64,000 nucleotides of DNA. It comes from Mrakia gelida (taxonomy: Eukaryota; Basidiomycota; Tremellomycetes; Cystofilobasidiales; Mrakiaceae). The position numbers were made by a program, and so were the translations under genes. Numbering within the stretch: the stretch's first letter is position 1; every line of letters begins with the position of its first letter. Of this stretch, positions 1 through 10,936 are shown one piece after another. Below the pieces are notes generated by a model. It was not told where the DNA came from, did not search any database, and saw only the letters and a list, made by a program, of their open reading frames with translations. The stretch lies in contig BRON01000005.1 of the NCBI GenBank assembly GCA_024345305.1, forward strand, positions 1,054,001-1,118,000, written 5' to 3'.

Positions 1-122
1 GCGGGCGAAGGTGAGGAACTGAAGTCGAGGGAGGCGAAACGAGGGAGATATGCAGGGTAGGTAGGGTAGGTCTAGAGGGCGAGATGAGGAGAGCAGAAGA
101 GAGAAGAGAGATGGAAGGTAGA

Positions 123-3100
123 TTAAAGACCCAGTTTCCGTTTCGAGTGCTCGTAGACCTGTTCGAAACCGAAGACGAACGCGCGAAGCGAGGTGATCAG
201 TATCTGTTTTCGAACGCGTCTCTCCCTCCCACCCAAAACAAGTGCTGAGAGAGGAGAACAAAGAGTGTGGTCGACTCACCACATAAGAAATCGATACCGC
301 CGGCACGACCTTCGCCAACGTGACCGTCAACCCTTTGTACATCCCTCGCCACCCTTCCTTCGAGACGGTCTTCTGAAGGACGTCGTAGAAACCCGTGTAG
401 GTCTGAGGGTGACCTGTCGAACCGGAGGCTTGGAGTTTGGTTCGGAGGACGTTGATGGCTGAATGCGAAAACAATTGAAGGTGGGTATGGGGGGTTAGTG
501 AAGGAAGAGGGAAGAAAGGGAAGAGAAGGAAGCGGGAGAGGTTTGGCACGAACGATAAACCGACGTCGCTCCAACTCCTCCTGAGATGGCTCCGAACGCG
601 AGGACAGCGTACGTTTCGGGTTCGTCGATCTGGAAGTGACGGCAGTAGCTGATCTTCCTATGGAGGTGGGAAGCGCGTCGAGGGAAGGACGGGGGTCAGC
701 GAAAGGTCGAGCTGGTGGTCGAAGGACGCGACGAGAGCGAGCGAAGAGAAGGAAGAGGGACGGACAGAGTCTCAAAGGTGCTCATGTCGATGGCAGCGTA
801 TGGGAAGACTCCGACGAGACCGAGCTGGAAGAAGAGGAAGGTGAAAGGAGGTCAGCTTTCGCGTTGAGGAGGGACGCGGTGAAATCAATGCGTCAAGACG
901 GAGAATGAGGCGACGGGAAACGCACAGTCAGTCCTCGGTAGTACCGCTTGATACCTCCGGTCTGCCACATAGCGAGAGCATTTTTGAGGAGGATCTTCGA
1001 GCTGTGATTCGATCCCGCCGTCGTCATGTGTTGAGTCTTGAGCGTTTCCAGCTGCGAGGAGGCCAACGAGAAGGACAGAGACGCGAGTCAGCACGGTCGT
1101 CAAGAGCTAAGGAGCACGAGCTCGGAAGACGGCGCGCGGAGCGCGAGGGGGACGCGGGAGAGAGGGAAGGGACGTACGGGGTAGATCGCAAACTGACTCG
1201 TCAGACCTCCGATACCACCAGAGAGGAACCGCGATGATCCAGAGATGAGGGAAGGGTCGTCGACCTTGTCCCAGTATCGAGCGAGGAATCGTTTCTGTGG
1301 ACGCAAAGGAAGGGAGAGGAAAGGAAGACGGTCAGTCGACGAGCGATGAAGACGCGAAGAGGGAGGGAGAGACGAGGACGAACCGAAGACTCGTACGAGA
1401 AGAACTTGATCGCTGACTCGGGCATGATTTTGATGCTGAACAGTCGAAGAAATGGAGAAAGGGTGCGAACGGTCAGCGAACGGTCGTTCGAGAACTCGAC
1501 GAGGGTCGGACGCGAGGTCTTGGTGGAACGAGAGCAAACGAGGATCGAAGGACTCACACATTCAGCCCGTTTCCAACCCAGAAAGACCTCAGCCCTCCAC
1601 CGTTGATATACAGCCTCATCGTCGCTCGCTTGAGGTTCTCCAGTCCTTGGAACGTCTTGCTCACGATCGGCTTGATGTCGGACGCGTCGGGGAGCGTCGA
1701 GTCGGTGATGAGGAAGACCTTCAGTCGATCGAAGGGAGCGGTGGCCGTTCGAGAGACTATGGGAGAGAATCAAATAAAGCGAGAGAGGAGTGGGGAAGGA
1801 AGGGAGAGGTTGGGAGGGGGTCGAGGAGGTCAGCTCAAGCTCACGTTCGACGAGGGAAGGGAGGGAGGGGAGGGAGGAGAGGTGAACGCGACGAGAACGC
1901 GAACGAGAGGATGACTAACCAGCTCCAGCGATACCTCCAGCAGCCAAAAACTTCCCAGCAATATCCACACTGATCCCATTCCCGTCTTCCCACTCGTCGT
2001 CCTCCTCGTCTTCATCCTCGTCCTCAGTCTCTCCTCGAATGATTCCTCCAGCCACCGAATGGTGGTGAGCTTCTATCGACGGCGGCGAGGACGGTGTTGA
2101 GCTGGTTCCTGAGCTCTGTTGGGTTAGGGACGTGGTGCTGGAAGGAGTGGTAGATGCTGGTATCGGTGGTTTCGGTTTTATGGGTTGGAGAGGCGGTGGT
2201 GGGGTAGGGAAGGAAGGCGAGAGGTCTCCATCCGAGTTGACACGAGCCGCTCCTCGTCCGTCAGGATAGCGTTTACGGACTTGGTAGAACTGCAGCAGCG
2301 AGATAGGGACGTGGAGGTGTTAGAAGGCGGAGAAAGATGGAAGAGATTGGAGAAGGAAGAGTGCGACGAACCCGATAGATCTCTGGAACGGAGGCGCTCC
2401 TGGGCAGCATGAGAAGCATGTCTCTGAACTCGACCCAGGTGATCTCCTTGCTGGCTCCACCCTCCTTTCCGGTAGACAGGAAGGAGACGAAGTCGTGAAG
2501 GGTTTGATGGGTGAGAGTGATGTCTGAGAAAAGAAAAGACGAGCATGAAGGTGAGCTCGCACGATCGAATCGGAGACGAGCGAGCTCGCAAGAGAGACGA
2601 GAGCCCAAGAGAGAGATGAACTGACCTGCTTTCGACAGAGCTGCCGACATGTCTCCTACATCTAGCCGACCGTCGTGGTTCTGATCTATCTCGTGGAAGG
2701 CGTTCCATAGCTCTGCGAAAAGAGAAAGAGGAAAAAGGGACGGAAGGGTGAGCTCGGTGATGTACTGGAACGTCCCTCCGTGCGCTTCTTTTGCCTGTCG
2801 AACGAGAGCCTCTGTCCTTCGATGGTGCGAGACTCCAGACAGGTCGAGACCCGCCAGAAATAAGAACAAGACTCACCTGCCTCCTTCTCCCAGAGATACG
2901 TCCTGAACTGCTTCCAATCGACGACCTTCTCCTTCTTGGGTTCGCCCTGCTCCCGATCCCATGGACCCAGACCCTCTCCGGCAAACTCCCGAGCGTGAGG
3001 ATTCGACGGTGTCGTGCAACGGCGTACGAGCTCCTGCTGGTAGAGGGAGAGGAGAGCTTCCGCTCGTTCTGGGGAGAGGGTTGAGGAGAGACCTGGGGAA

Positions 3101-3522
3101 GGAGGAGGAGAGGAGGGGGAGGCGGCTGATGGAGGTGATGGCGAGGAAGAAGGGGGTATCGAGAGATTCGAAGGTGTTGATGGTGTTGTCGTTGATGAGG
3201 AGGGTTGAGATGATGGTTGAGATGATGTAGAAGAGGTTGTAGAGGAGGAGGAAGGCGGTGAGGTCGGATCCTTTGCAGGCAAACTCGACCAGAGCTCCCT
3301 GAGCTTGTTCTCCCTCGCCTGCTTGCCCTCCCTAGCTCGGAAGGACGTGAGCTCGTAAGGGACTCCAGCCTTGTGTTCTGCGTTTGCGCACGGGAGTGGA
3401 GGAGGGGGCGGTATTAGAGGCGAAGGGAAGGGAGATAACCAAGAGGACGATGACGAGTGAGGAGGGGACGGAGGAGAAGGAGGTGCGACCGGTGGACTAG
3501 GATTCGACGACGAGGAGGCCAT
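123..3522 (-). CDS. Calcium-binding mitochondrial carrier (SCaMC/Sal1-type ATP-Mg/Pi carrier)
   Basis: Inner-mitochondrial-membrane carrier expected to exchange ATP-Mg or ADP for phosphate under calcium control (family knowledge). The N-terminal half is soluble: a Pro/Ser-rich stretch, then an EF-hand with the loop DQNHDGRLDVGD (about 2640-2700), then the linker FYQVRKRYPDGRGAARV that precedes the carrier domain in SCaMC proteins. The carrier domain follows in several exons with the signature PFDRLK in repeat 1 and matching segments such as KIMPESAIKFFSYE and SGGIGGLTSQFAIYP. The last exon reads VYEHSKRKLGL and ends with TAA at 123-125. The start at 3522 has a good context (CAAGATGG). More than ten introns interrupt it. 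The serine/proline-rich insert between the first EF region and the second is longer than in animal homologues. The family call is firm; the substrate is inferred. Confidence 0.9.
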
Positions 3523-3774
3523 CTTGGGCGAGGAGGTTGGAGAGGGAGACTATGCAAGGTATAAGGGTGCTGTAGGACTTGAAGATTGTTCCGAACGATT
3601 GACGATGGACGACGAGTGTCGAGTGGTTTGTAAGGTCGTCGAGCTGAAGGGAGGAGAGGGAGGACGAGGTCGAGGAGGGAAGCCTGCTTCTTCTCTCTTT
3701 CGAGCCTGCAAACGATAGAGGAGGTCAGCAAATTTGCTCGCCTAGAGATGAACCTGACGCGTACTGACCTGTAG

Positions 3775-6700
3775 ATGGAGAATCCGAACGGAAGAGAAGG
3801 AGGGAAGGGGGGGTCGAGGTTAAGGAAGAGGAAGGGAGGAGCTGGAAACGAACCGATATCTCCGAAGGGAAAATCATTACAAAGTGAATTCAAGGCAAGG
3901 TGAGCTCACTTGTCCAGCAACGTCCACCCTCCTCCAACCTTCTGATTCAAAGGATGTCCCTCTTGTAGGTCTCGAAGCTTCGAGAACGCTGCTTCTCTCG
4001 AAGAACGAGGGGACACGCTGTCTTCGAAGCTCATACGCGCTCAAGGAGGAAGCTCAAAGCTCAGCTCGCTTTCTTCAACCACACCACGGGAACGAAGAAC
4101 TTTCTAGCCAAGAGGATCTTACCGTTCCTTGGCTCTAGCCTCTCCATCCAATCTCGAGAAGATCTTCGAGAACGAGTAGAAAGGGAGGGCCACGTTCGAA
4201 CGAAGTCGAGGGAGGAGGCTGACGTCGAGCTCACCATCTCTCCCCCGCTCTGGCTCGTCGCTGTCTCCTTCTTGGCAGTTCTCCTAATCCAAATAGCGAT
4301 CGACACTCAGCCAGGGACCTTCACCATCTCTGCCTCAGATTTGTGCCAGCAAAATCTCCTCTCGCCCTCCCAACTCGAGTTCGACACACTCCCTCCCTCC
4401 CTCCGATTTCGCTCCCGTCCCTCCAACCACCACCCACCCTCCCCCTCTATCCCTCCTTCCCCATGTACCCAGCAACCTTCCCAACCATCACGACCCTCTC
4501 TCTCCCAACTTTCCCTCTCCCTCTCCGTCTCGTCCTCCAGCATCATTTCCTCCTCCCCTCCTCCTCCCACACCGACACTCCCGAGATCGATCCCACAACC
4601 ACCTCCCTCTCCGAACTCCTCAGAGTCATCGATATATACAGGGACGAAGGGAAGCCGCTGAAGGTTGGAGTGGAGATGCTTCTGGGAGGGAGAAGCTTGG
4701 GGTGTGGAGAGGTGGGGGGAGTGGCGGAGAGGGTGAGAGGGTGGTTTGAGGAGGTGAGTTGAGCTCGTTTCTCTTCTCTGTGTTCCTTTTTTCTTCGCTT
4801 TGAGGAAGCTGACTTTCCTTCGCGCTGTTGTGTTGGTGTGTAGAACGAAGCTTCCCTAGGACTCAACTTCGTCTCGGAACTCTCGACGTCTCTCGAAGAT
4901 GGATCCACTTCTTGTTCGTCTCGTCTCATCACGTCCGCTTCCCTTTCCCTCTTCGCGCCGTCACTTCGAGCTGACCTCTTCTCTTTCTTCGTTTCTTTCC
5001 TCAGTCCTCCTCCACCCCTCCCGCTCCTCCATCGCACCCAGCAACCCCTCTCGACGTCCTTCAGGTCGCCTCGTCGCTCTCGACATCAAACTTCACTGGG
5101 GGAGGAAGGTCGTTGCGACGTCGAAGAAGGGTGGGAAGAAGAAGAAGAAGAGGCAGGCAAAGGAGGACGAGCCTTCATCCTCGAGTGCTGCTTTGAAGGA
5201 GGAGCCAAGGGAGGACGAGGATGTTGAGATGGAGGTGGCGATGGTTAAGAAGGAGGAGGACGAAGAGGGAGAGGGAGCGAAGAAAGGTCAGTCGTGCGAG
5301 ACGAGACGAGATGAGTGTATGCGCTTTCGAACGAAGGCTGACCGCTTTGGTTTCCTTCTCACGGGCAGCAGACAGCCTCGAGGAGTACATCGCTTTGAAC
5401 GGGAAGTCTCTCGCTGGACCGAACATGTCGACAGGAGCGGTGGACGTGCTGGACAAGGCGATGTTGCAGGTCGAGAAATTCCATCTTGGGAGGTCAGTTG
5501 GGTCTCTTCAGTTTCGTTCGACACACCTCACTCCTTCGCATGCTGACCTCGTGAGTCTCTTCGTTGCAGGAACTACCCTTTCATCTTCCACAACGCTCGC
5601 CTCGAGGTCCGTCCCTCCTTGTCTGCTGCCGTCGAGCAAGTCGCGTCGAGTCGCGTCTCTCGTCCTCGCGTCCCTCGCTGACTCGTCTCGTTTCGTTCCC
5701 CTTCTCATCCCTTCTCATGTCCCCAGAAAGTCGAACTCCAACTCCCCTACCTCCAAAGCATCGTCGGATCCCTCTCCGACATCATCCATCGCTCGGGCAA
5801 GTCGGTCAGGAAGCACGCGAAGGAATCATTCTTGGTGAGCCAACTTCGTCGCGTCTCGTCTAATCTCCTCCCCTTCCAGCTTCGAGCTGACCGTCGCTCT
5901 CTTTGACCCCTTCTCGCGACTCCCTTCTCGCAGGAAATCCAATCCTCCAACCAAACCCTCATCCAATCCACCCGCTCAGCTCTTCGAAAACTTGCCCAGC
6001 GTCCCTCCTCCGGCGGAATGAACGGCGACGACGACAACGAGGAGGAGGACGAGGAAGCTGGGAAGGAGCCTTTCTCGGATGAGGAGGATGAAGACGGGGA
6101 GGAGCTCGATGCAGAGGAGATGTTTGAGCGAGCTCTGACGGAGGGGATAACGAGGGTTTACTTGAATGAGATCAAGGCTGGGTGGATGAAGGTGAGCCGC
6201 GTCGTCTCTCTTCCTTCTCTTCTCATTCCCTCTTCACGCTTCTTGGAGCTCTATACTGACCCAAATTCCTCCAATCTTTCCCTTGCGCTCTCAAACTCAA
6301 ACCCAACTTTTCTCCCTCACAGATCTCCCAACCTCCCCTCCCCGACCACCCGCTCCCACTCCCACTCCCTCCTCTCCCTCTACTCCACCATCAACCCATC
6401 CTCTCACCCTCCACTTCACCCGAACCTCAAGCCCACGCCCTCCCACTCCTCCTCCTCGACGACTTCTCCGACGCCGAAATGCTCTCCGACCAACCCGACG
6501 ACGCGTCGCTCGCCGGCGCCAACTCTCCCTCGCTCCCTCTCATCACCGTTCCAGCAAACTACCCACTCCCCCTCCCCGACTCAGACGAAGAGCTCGACGC
6601 TTCAGCTGACAGGTCTCCGCTTGTCGATGTCGGTGGCGGCGGAGAGGAAGTCTTGCAAGGAGGGTACCTCTGGGAGTCGGACGACGACGACGACGAAGGG

Positions 6701-6961
6701 GTGGCAGCGTCGAGGAGTCTGAGCGGGAGGACAGGGATGTCGGCGAGGTTGATTGAGATTGATGCGAGGATCGAGTCGAGGGTTGGGTCGATGGTTTCGG
6801 AGAGAAGAAACGGTGGTGAGGGGTTGATGATGAGGAGAGGGTCGAGTAGTGCTCATCGGGTTCAGGAGGAGGAGGAGGGAAGTGAGTTGGTGGTGGTGGG
6901 AGGGAAGATGCTTGCGGAGGCAGAGGGTGACGACGAAGAGGAGGAGGAAGGGTGGTGGTGA
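3775..6961 (+). CDS. Unidentified acidic nuclear-type protein, start uncertain
   Basis: I do not recognise this protein. Clear coding exons run from about 4340 to 6961. They include a segment around 4610-4750 (RVIDIYRDEGKPLKVGVEML), a lysine-rich and acidic linker near 5110-5280, and a helical segment near 5380-5800 (LPYLQSIVGSLSDIIHRSG). Two long Asp/Glu tracts follow (6020-6130 and 6560-6960), and the stop is TGA at 6959-6961. A candidate first exon begins with ATG at 3775 (MENPNGREGG..., very basic) and ends at a GTGAGC donor near 3900. I could not join it to the 4340 exon without meeting a stop, so the 5' end is unresolved. The last ~300 bp of coding sequence is duplicated as a broken fragment at 31.74-32.03 kb. 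A chromatin or kinetochore role would suit the charge pattern, but nothing proves it. Confidence 0.6.
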
Positions 6962-7475
6962 GGTAGTGATATGCAGGTTTCCGTTATCTTTCGTTGATGG
7001 ATGGGGTTTTGAGCAGACGTGAAGGGAGGGAGGGAGTTTGAAAGAAGGGAATGAGCGACGGACCGACGTCGACGCGTCGAGCTTGCGAGGTGAAGAAGTG
7101 CGAGGGAGCGAGAGAGAGAGAGAGGAGACGAGCATGATCATCCGTGAGAGTTCGTAGAACGTAAAGGGCGATGTTCGTTAAGGACTACCGAGCGAGTTGG
7201 GTCCTTCGAGTGAGCGGGATCGAAGAGAGAGGAAAAGTCAGTTTCGGTGCGAGGTTCGCGAACGTTAGGAGGTTGGGCTCACTTGACAAGGTTGAGGGAT
7301 GGATAGACGGAAATCTTGACAGGCGAGAGGAGAGGCGGGTTCGAGAGTGCTGGCGGTCTGGAAACGAGAGAGAGAGAGGAGAAGAGACGCGAACGAGATC
7401 AGACCGAGTTGCGTCTCGATCTTCCGGTCGAAACGAGAAGGAGGCAAAAGGGACTGACCGTTCGAACGGGCGAGA
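6962..7475. other. Noncoding interval between convergent genes, conserved in the duplicate
   Basis: I find no convincing protein gene here. It is the 3' flank of two convergent genes (acidic protein and MYND-like copy 1). On the minus strand it contains splice-like signals. The matching stretch in copy 2 (about 31.2-31.7 kb) keeps the same splice-like layout but a different, stop-containing reading frame. A spliced 3' UTR of the MYND-like transcript is the simplest reading. Confidence 0.4.
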
Positions 7476-8728
7476 TCACCACGCAGGCTTGAAGCAGAAG
7501 AGCTTGTGGCGTTCCAAGTGCGCCTTTGGGTGTTCTGATTGAGGCGAAGGAAGGGGATGGGGTTGGTGAGCTCGATGAAGAAACGAGTGAGCGAGGACAA
7601 ACGACGCGACGAGAGACGTACCTCTGCAGCAGTAGCGAACGGCATGGCACTGCGAGAGACGAGACATCGTCAGTATAATTGCTAAGAAGCCATATGAGAC
7701 AGACGAGGGGACTAACTTGACCGCAAACCACCATCTCGATCCCCTCGACGCATCGAACCGTCCCTTCTTCCGCATGGTGGTCCCGTCCGTCTCGAAGCAG
7801 CTCACACGAACGCCAACCTGTCAAGAGCTGTTCTGACCACCCTACTTCCAGATTGGCATCGCATCCATACTGCAAAGGGACCAGGTTGAGGAGGTACGCC
7901 AGGCTGACAAGCTTGTGATTTTCGAGGGGGATGGATCGGTTGTCGACGAGATGTTGGATGTAGGCCATGCGCGGCCAAATCCTTTCCAACGTCGAGTTAC
8001 TAACATGATCCAACGTCGAGTTACTAACATGAAAGGTAAGTTGACGACTGGCCAATCCTGGGCTGCTGATCGTGAAGTGGAAGAGATCGACGAAGGGTAG
8101 GAGGTAGTGGTCGGCCCCGATGTCCTAGACGCGCCGACGAAGAAGATGATCAGGCCGGTGTACATGGATCCGACCAATGGGCGACGAGGGACAACACGTA
8201 CCGTGAATACATAGTCAGGAAGCTGTGAGATCTGGTCCAGAACGACGCGAGAGAGATGGCGACTCTCGAATGGGAACTCTCGAGCGAACCGAGCTCCAGC
8301 GGCGGTTTCCCCCATAATATGTCGAAGCCAGAGAGCCTGGTGGGCTGCTGCTGCTACTTCATATCCCCCAGATACGTCCATACACATGTAAACATCCATG
8401 ACTTGTCGAAGGTAGAGAGCGGCAGACTCTTCCTGAAAAGAGGAGCGAAGGGACGATGTTCGGCGCTGGATGAGAGAGAGAGAGAGAGAAACGCAGAAGC
8501 CGAGACTTACGAAGAAAGCGCGCTGACCATCTTTGGGCAGGTCGAAGGCTTCCATCGTCTGGAATGGAGAAGCAGAAAGGTCAGGATGTTTGAGGACGAG
8601 GGAAGAGGAAAGCGCTGAGCGCTCACTGATTTGGTCGTCAGGCTCAACTGCGTCGGATCCATGGGTCGACTTCTATCCGGGTGGAAGTTGACGAGGGTGT
8701 GGACGAGCTGAGCTGGAGTGACGGGCAT
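7476..8728 (-). CDS. MYND-like zinc-finger protein, copy 1
   Basis: Protein of unknown role with a C-terminal MYND-like finger, a fold that usually binds proline-rich partners. Exons in order: MPVTPAQLVHTLVNF (start at 8728), a helical middle part containing EESAALYLRQVMDVYMCMDV, a segment ending in a long helix near 7850, then the finger (VVCGQCHAVRYC, and after the last intron EHPKAHLERHKLFC). The stop is TGA at 7476-7478. The finger is degenerate: the first Cys pair is incomplete, the usual CxxxC becomes CxxxH, and the usual Trp before HKxxC is Leu. It is divergently paired, 199 bp apart, with the F-box-like gene at 8928. A close paralogue lies at 29924 in the inverted copy. The MYND assignment rests on spacing of Cys/His and the RYC / HKLFC core. 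Confidence 0.75.
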
Positions 8729-8927
8729 GGCGTCTAGAAGAGGAGAGGAAGATCGGGAGGAAGGAGATGGAAGCCGTTGAAGGTCAGCCCGAAATGAGCT
8801 CGACTCTTTCCTTCTGGTCTTTGCTCGCTCCCTCACGACCGCCAGCAGCAAAATATTGTGAACTCTCAACTCCTTTTCGAACCTCACCCTCGCCATTATA
8901 CTCCTCAGAACTACTCGCTCCTCAAAA
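8729..8927. promoter_or_regulatory. Shared divergent promoter, copy 1
   Basis: This 199-bp gap lies between the start codons of the MYND-like gene (-) and the F-box-like gene (+). The equivalent gap in the inverted copy is 197 bp (29727-29923), so the bidirectional arrangement and its length are preserved. I see no obvious TATA box. Confidence 0.5.
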
Positions 8928-9980
8928 ATGGCCAGCAACGACGGTCTCGCTCCATCTCCCCTCGACCTTCTCCCTCCTCTTCTGCCTCCCACCCCTCCTC
9001 CTCCCTCCCTTCCCTCCCAACCTCACTCAGCCGGCTCCTCCTCCCCTCCCTCTCGACCCATCCCCATCGAAATCTACAACCATATCCTCCACCTCGCATT
9101 CGGGCGTCATCTCCCTCCCCTCCCTCTCGAAAAACGATTGGACGAACCTCCCTCCCTCGCTCCCCTCCTCCCTCTCACTCTCGTCTCCAAAGGTCTTCGA
9201 GAGCTCGTCCTCCCCTTCCTCTGCCACCATATCGTCGTCCGTCGAGGAGAGGACTGGATCCAGCTCTTCGATCCTACGGACGGAATCCTCGTCGGAGAAG
9301 GGGAGGAGGCGACGAGGAGGAGAGGGTGGATCAGGAAGTTGAGCTTCGCGCGAGATCGCTTCCCTGTCTCGTCGTGGACTCCTTCCAAGGATCAGCCAGC
9401 AACGATGGATCCGAGACCGAAACCGAACATGGCTCCCCTCGATTTCTCGGGACTGGGAGACCTGGAGGAGGTCTACATCGGGAAGTGGGGACGCGACGGT
9501 GGGTTCGAACGCGAGGTCGAGGGAGTCGCCAGCGTCGAGATGGAAGGAGGACCTTGGCTTGTGCGGATGGAGGAGGCGTATACTCTCGTAGGGGTACAAA
9601 GTGCCTATCTCCTATCGATCATCAAACTGATTCGCCGGAGGGACCAAACTTGCTTCCTCTCCAATGTCCTCTCCCAAACACACCCCGTCTTAGTCCACGC
9701 CTTGCTCGAGCCTTTCTACCGAGCGAACCATTCCTCTCCAGCCCTCATCCCCACCAGCTTCATCTTTCACCCTCCTGGATACGCGTACGCGGGCCAGGAC
9801 GAAGAGGCGGACGAGTTGTCTTCGAACTTGAGGATAACGATCGGCAGCATGCCGCCCTCGAGGTTCAATCTGGATCTTGTCTTGGAGCGGCTCCTCGAGA
9901 GGGGTAGGAAGTCGCTCATCAGGATGGTCAGTGGTCAAGGGTGGACCAAGGATGAGGCTGGGTGGTGGACGAGAGACTGA
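8928..9980 (+). CDS. F-box-like protein, copy 1 (intact)
   Basis: A single-exon gene of 350 codons, unusual among the intron-dense neighbours. It opens with MASNDGLAPSPLDLLP and a Pro-rich segment. A putative F-box-like helical region follows at residues ~45-105, with the core PIPIEIYNHILHLAFG and later LLPLTLVSKGLRELVLPFL. F-box proteins typically recruit substrates to SCF ubiquitin ligases (family knowledge). The C-terminal half is mixed and not recognisable; it ends in GWTKDEAGWWTRD. The start has an A-rich context (CAAAAATGG). The inverted paralogue at 28647-29726 aligns along the whole length but has an internal stop. The ligase role is inferred from the F-box-like N-terminus only. Confidence 0.7.
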   Translation: MASNDGLAPSPLDLLPPLLPPTPPPPSLPSQPHSAGSSSPPSRPIPIEIYNHILHLAFGRHLPPLPLEKRLDEPPSLAPLLPLTLVSKGLRELVLPFLCHHIVVRRGEDWIQLFDPTDGILVGEGEEATRRRGWIRKLSFARDRFPVSSWTPSKDQPATMDPRPKPNMAPLDFSGLGDLEEVYIGKWGRDGGFEREVEGVASVEMEGGPWLVRMEEAYTLVGVQSAYLLSIIKLIRRRDQTCFLSNVLSQTHPVLVHALLEPFYRANHSSPALIPTSFIFHPPGYAYAGQDEEADELSSNLRITIGSMPPSRFNLDLVLERLLERGRKSLIRMVSGQGWTKDEAGWWTRD

Positions 9981-10485
9981 GGCTTGGATCTAGTATGCGA
10001 AGCTGGTGAGTTCGGTCGCGTCCTCTCTTTCTGTCTTGCGGAAAACGCTCTGACTGACACGCAACTCCTCCCTCCCGGTCCAACAGGTCCGTTTGATGAA
10101 TATTCGAGGTACGAGACTCTGAGACTGTCTTCGAGTGGGCGAAACGACGACGCGTCGAATCTGATGAGTCTCTCTCTCCTCGCTGCTTCCTCGTCTTTGC
10201 GCAGTCACTTCTATACGAAAACATCGCGAGCATCACATAAACGAGGATCACTTCTTACTGGCTTGAAACAGAGGTCAGTCCCACTCGGCTCGGTTGGAAG
10301 GACGAGGGACTCGAGCGTTCGATTTCGAGGACTGACTCGACTGCTCGTTTCCTTCTTTCTCGACTTCGCCTTCGCAGCTCATAAATACCCTACTTCATGA
10401 TTGCAGTGTAACGACCCATACACGAGCGAACCATGCACGTTTGTCCTCTTCTCGGGTGCTTTCCAGCGGCGACGTCGAGCAGAGT
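9981..10485 (+). other. Spliced-looking noncoding tail downstream of F-box copy 1
   Basis: After the F-box stop there is a run of donor, branch and acceptor signals on the plus strand: GTGAGT near 10010, CTGAC near 10050, CAG near 10087, another donor GTACGA near 10113 and another acceptor GCGCAG near 10203. The short putative exons have no shared long reading frame. The inverted copy (28150-28640) keeps the same stretches. It may be a spliced 3' UTR or a separate noncoding RNA. Confidence 0.35.
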
Positions 10486-10936
10486 TGGGACTTTAGAACG
10501 AAAGGTCAACGACGAATGCCGTCTTGTTTGCGAGCGCGAGGTTGATCTTGAGAGCTTCCAGCTCAGCTATATCCCTGAAACCTGTACTCCCACGAGCTCT
10601 CTTGGAGTTTACTCGAACGAATTCGGGAACTCGACGCGCCGTCGATTCGACGGAGGTCAAGCTCCCTTCTTCTCTCCCGCGAGCTGATTTCCGTGCAGTG
10701 AGACTCGTAGTCGTCTTTATAGCCTGTCTTAGACCTGAGTTTCTAGCTCGCAAGGTACGCCTCTGTGGAACCTGTCCCTGAAACCATTAGAAAAACAAAA
10801 GCAAGCTGTGGAGGAGGGGCGTTCCTCCTTTCTCCTCCCTCCTTCGCCGTTCGAAAGGCTCCCTAACCCTCACCCTCTCCCTCCCTCCTTCCCTTCCCCT
10901 TTTACCCCCTCCCCCTCCTCGCCCATCATTTCTCGA
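10486..10936 (+). other. Upstream region of rho1
   Basis: I see no supported gene. The last ~130 bp before the start codon is C/T-rich (CCCTCC tracts), typical of a fungal promoter and 5' UTR. Antiparallel open frames of about 85 codons at 10493-10781 overlap each other on both strands and look like chance. Confidence 0.4.

Larger units (their letters stand above)
6650..10485. repeat. Duplicated block, copy 1 (inverted relative to 28.15-32.04 kb)
   Basis: This stretch holds the 3' end of the acidic-protein gene, a MYND-like gene on the minus strand, an F-box-like gene on the plus strand and a noncoding tail. All four elements recur in the same relative order, but inverted, at 28.15-32.04 kb. 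Similarity shows in coding regions and also in noncoding DNA, for example GACGTCGACGCGTCGA near 7070 versus 31560, a GA-repeat just beside it, and CGACGTCGAGCAGAG near 10480 versus 28160 on the other strand. Boundaries are estimated by eye to about 50 bp. Confidence 0.85.

Noticed and set aside
10493..10781. Two overlapping ~85-codon frames on opposite strands upstream of rho1
   Set aside because: Opposed frames over the same DNA, no family signature and located in the expected rho1 promoter.
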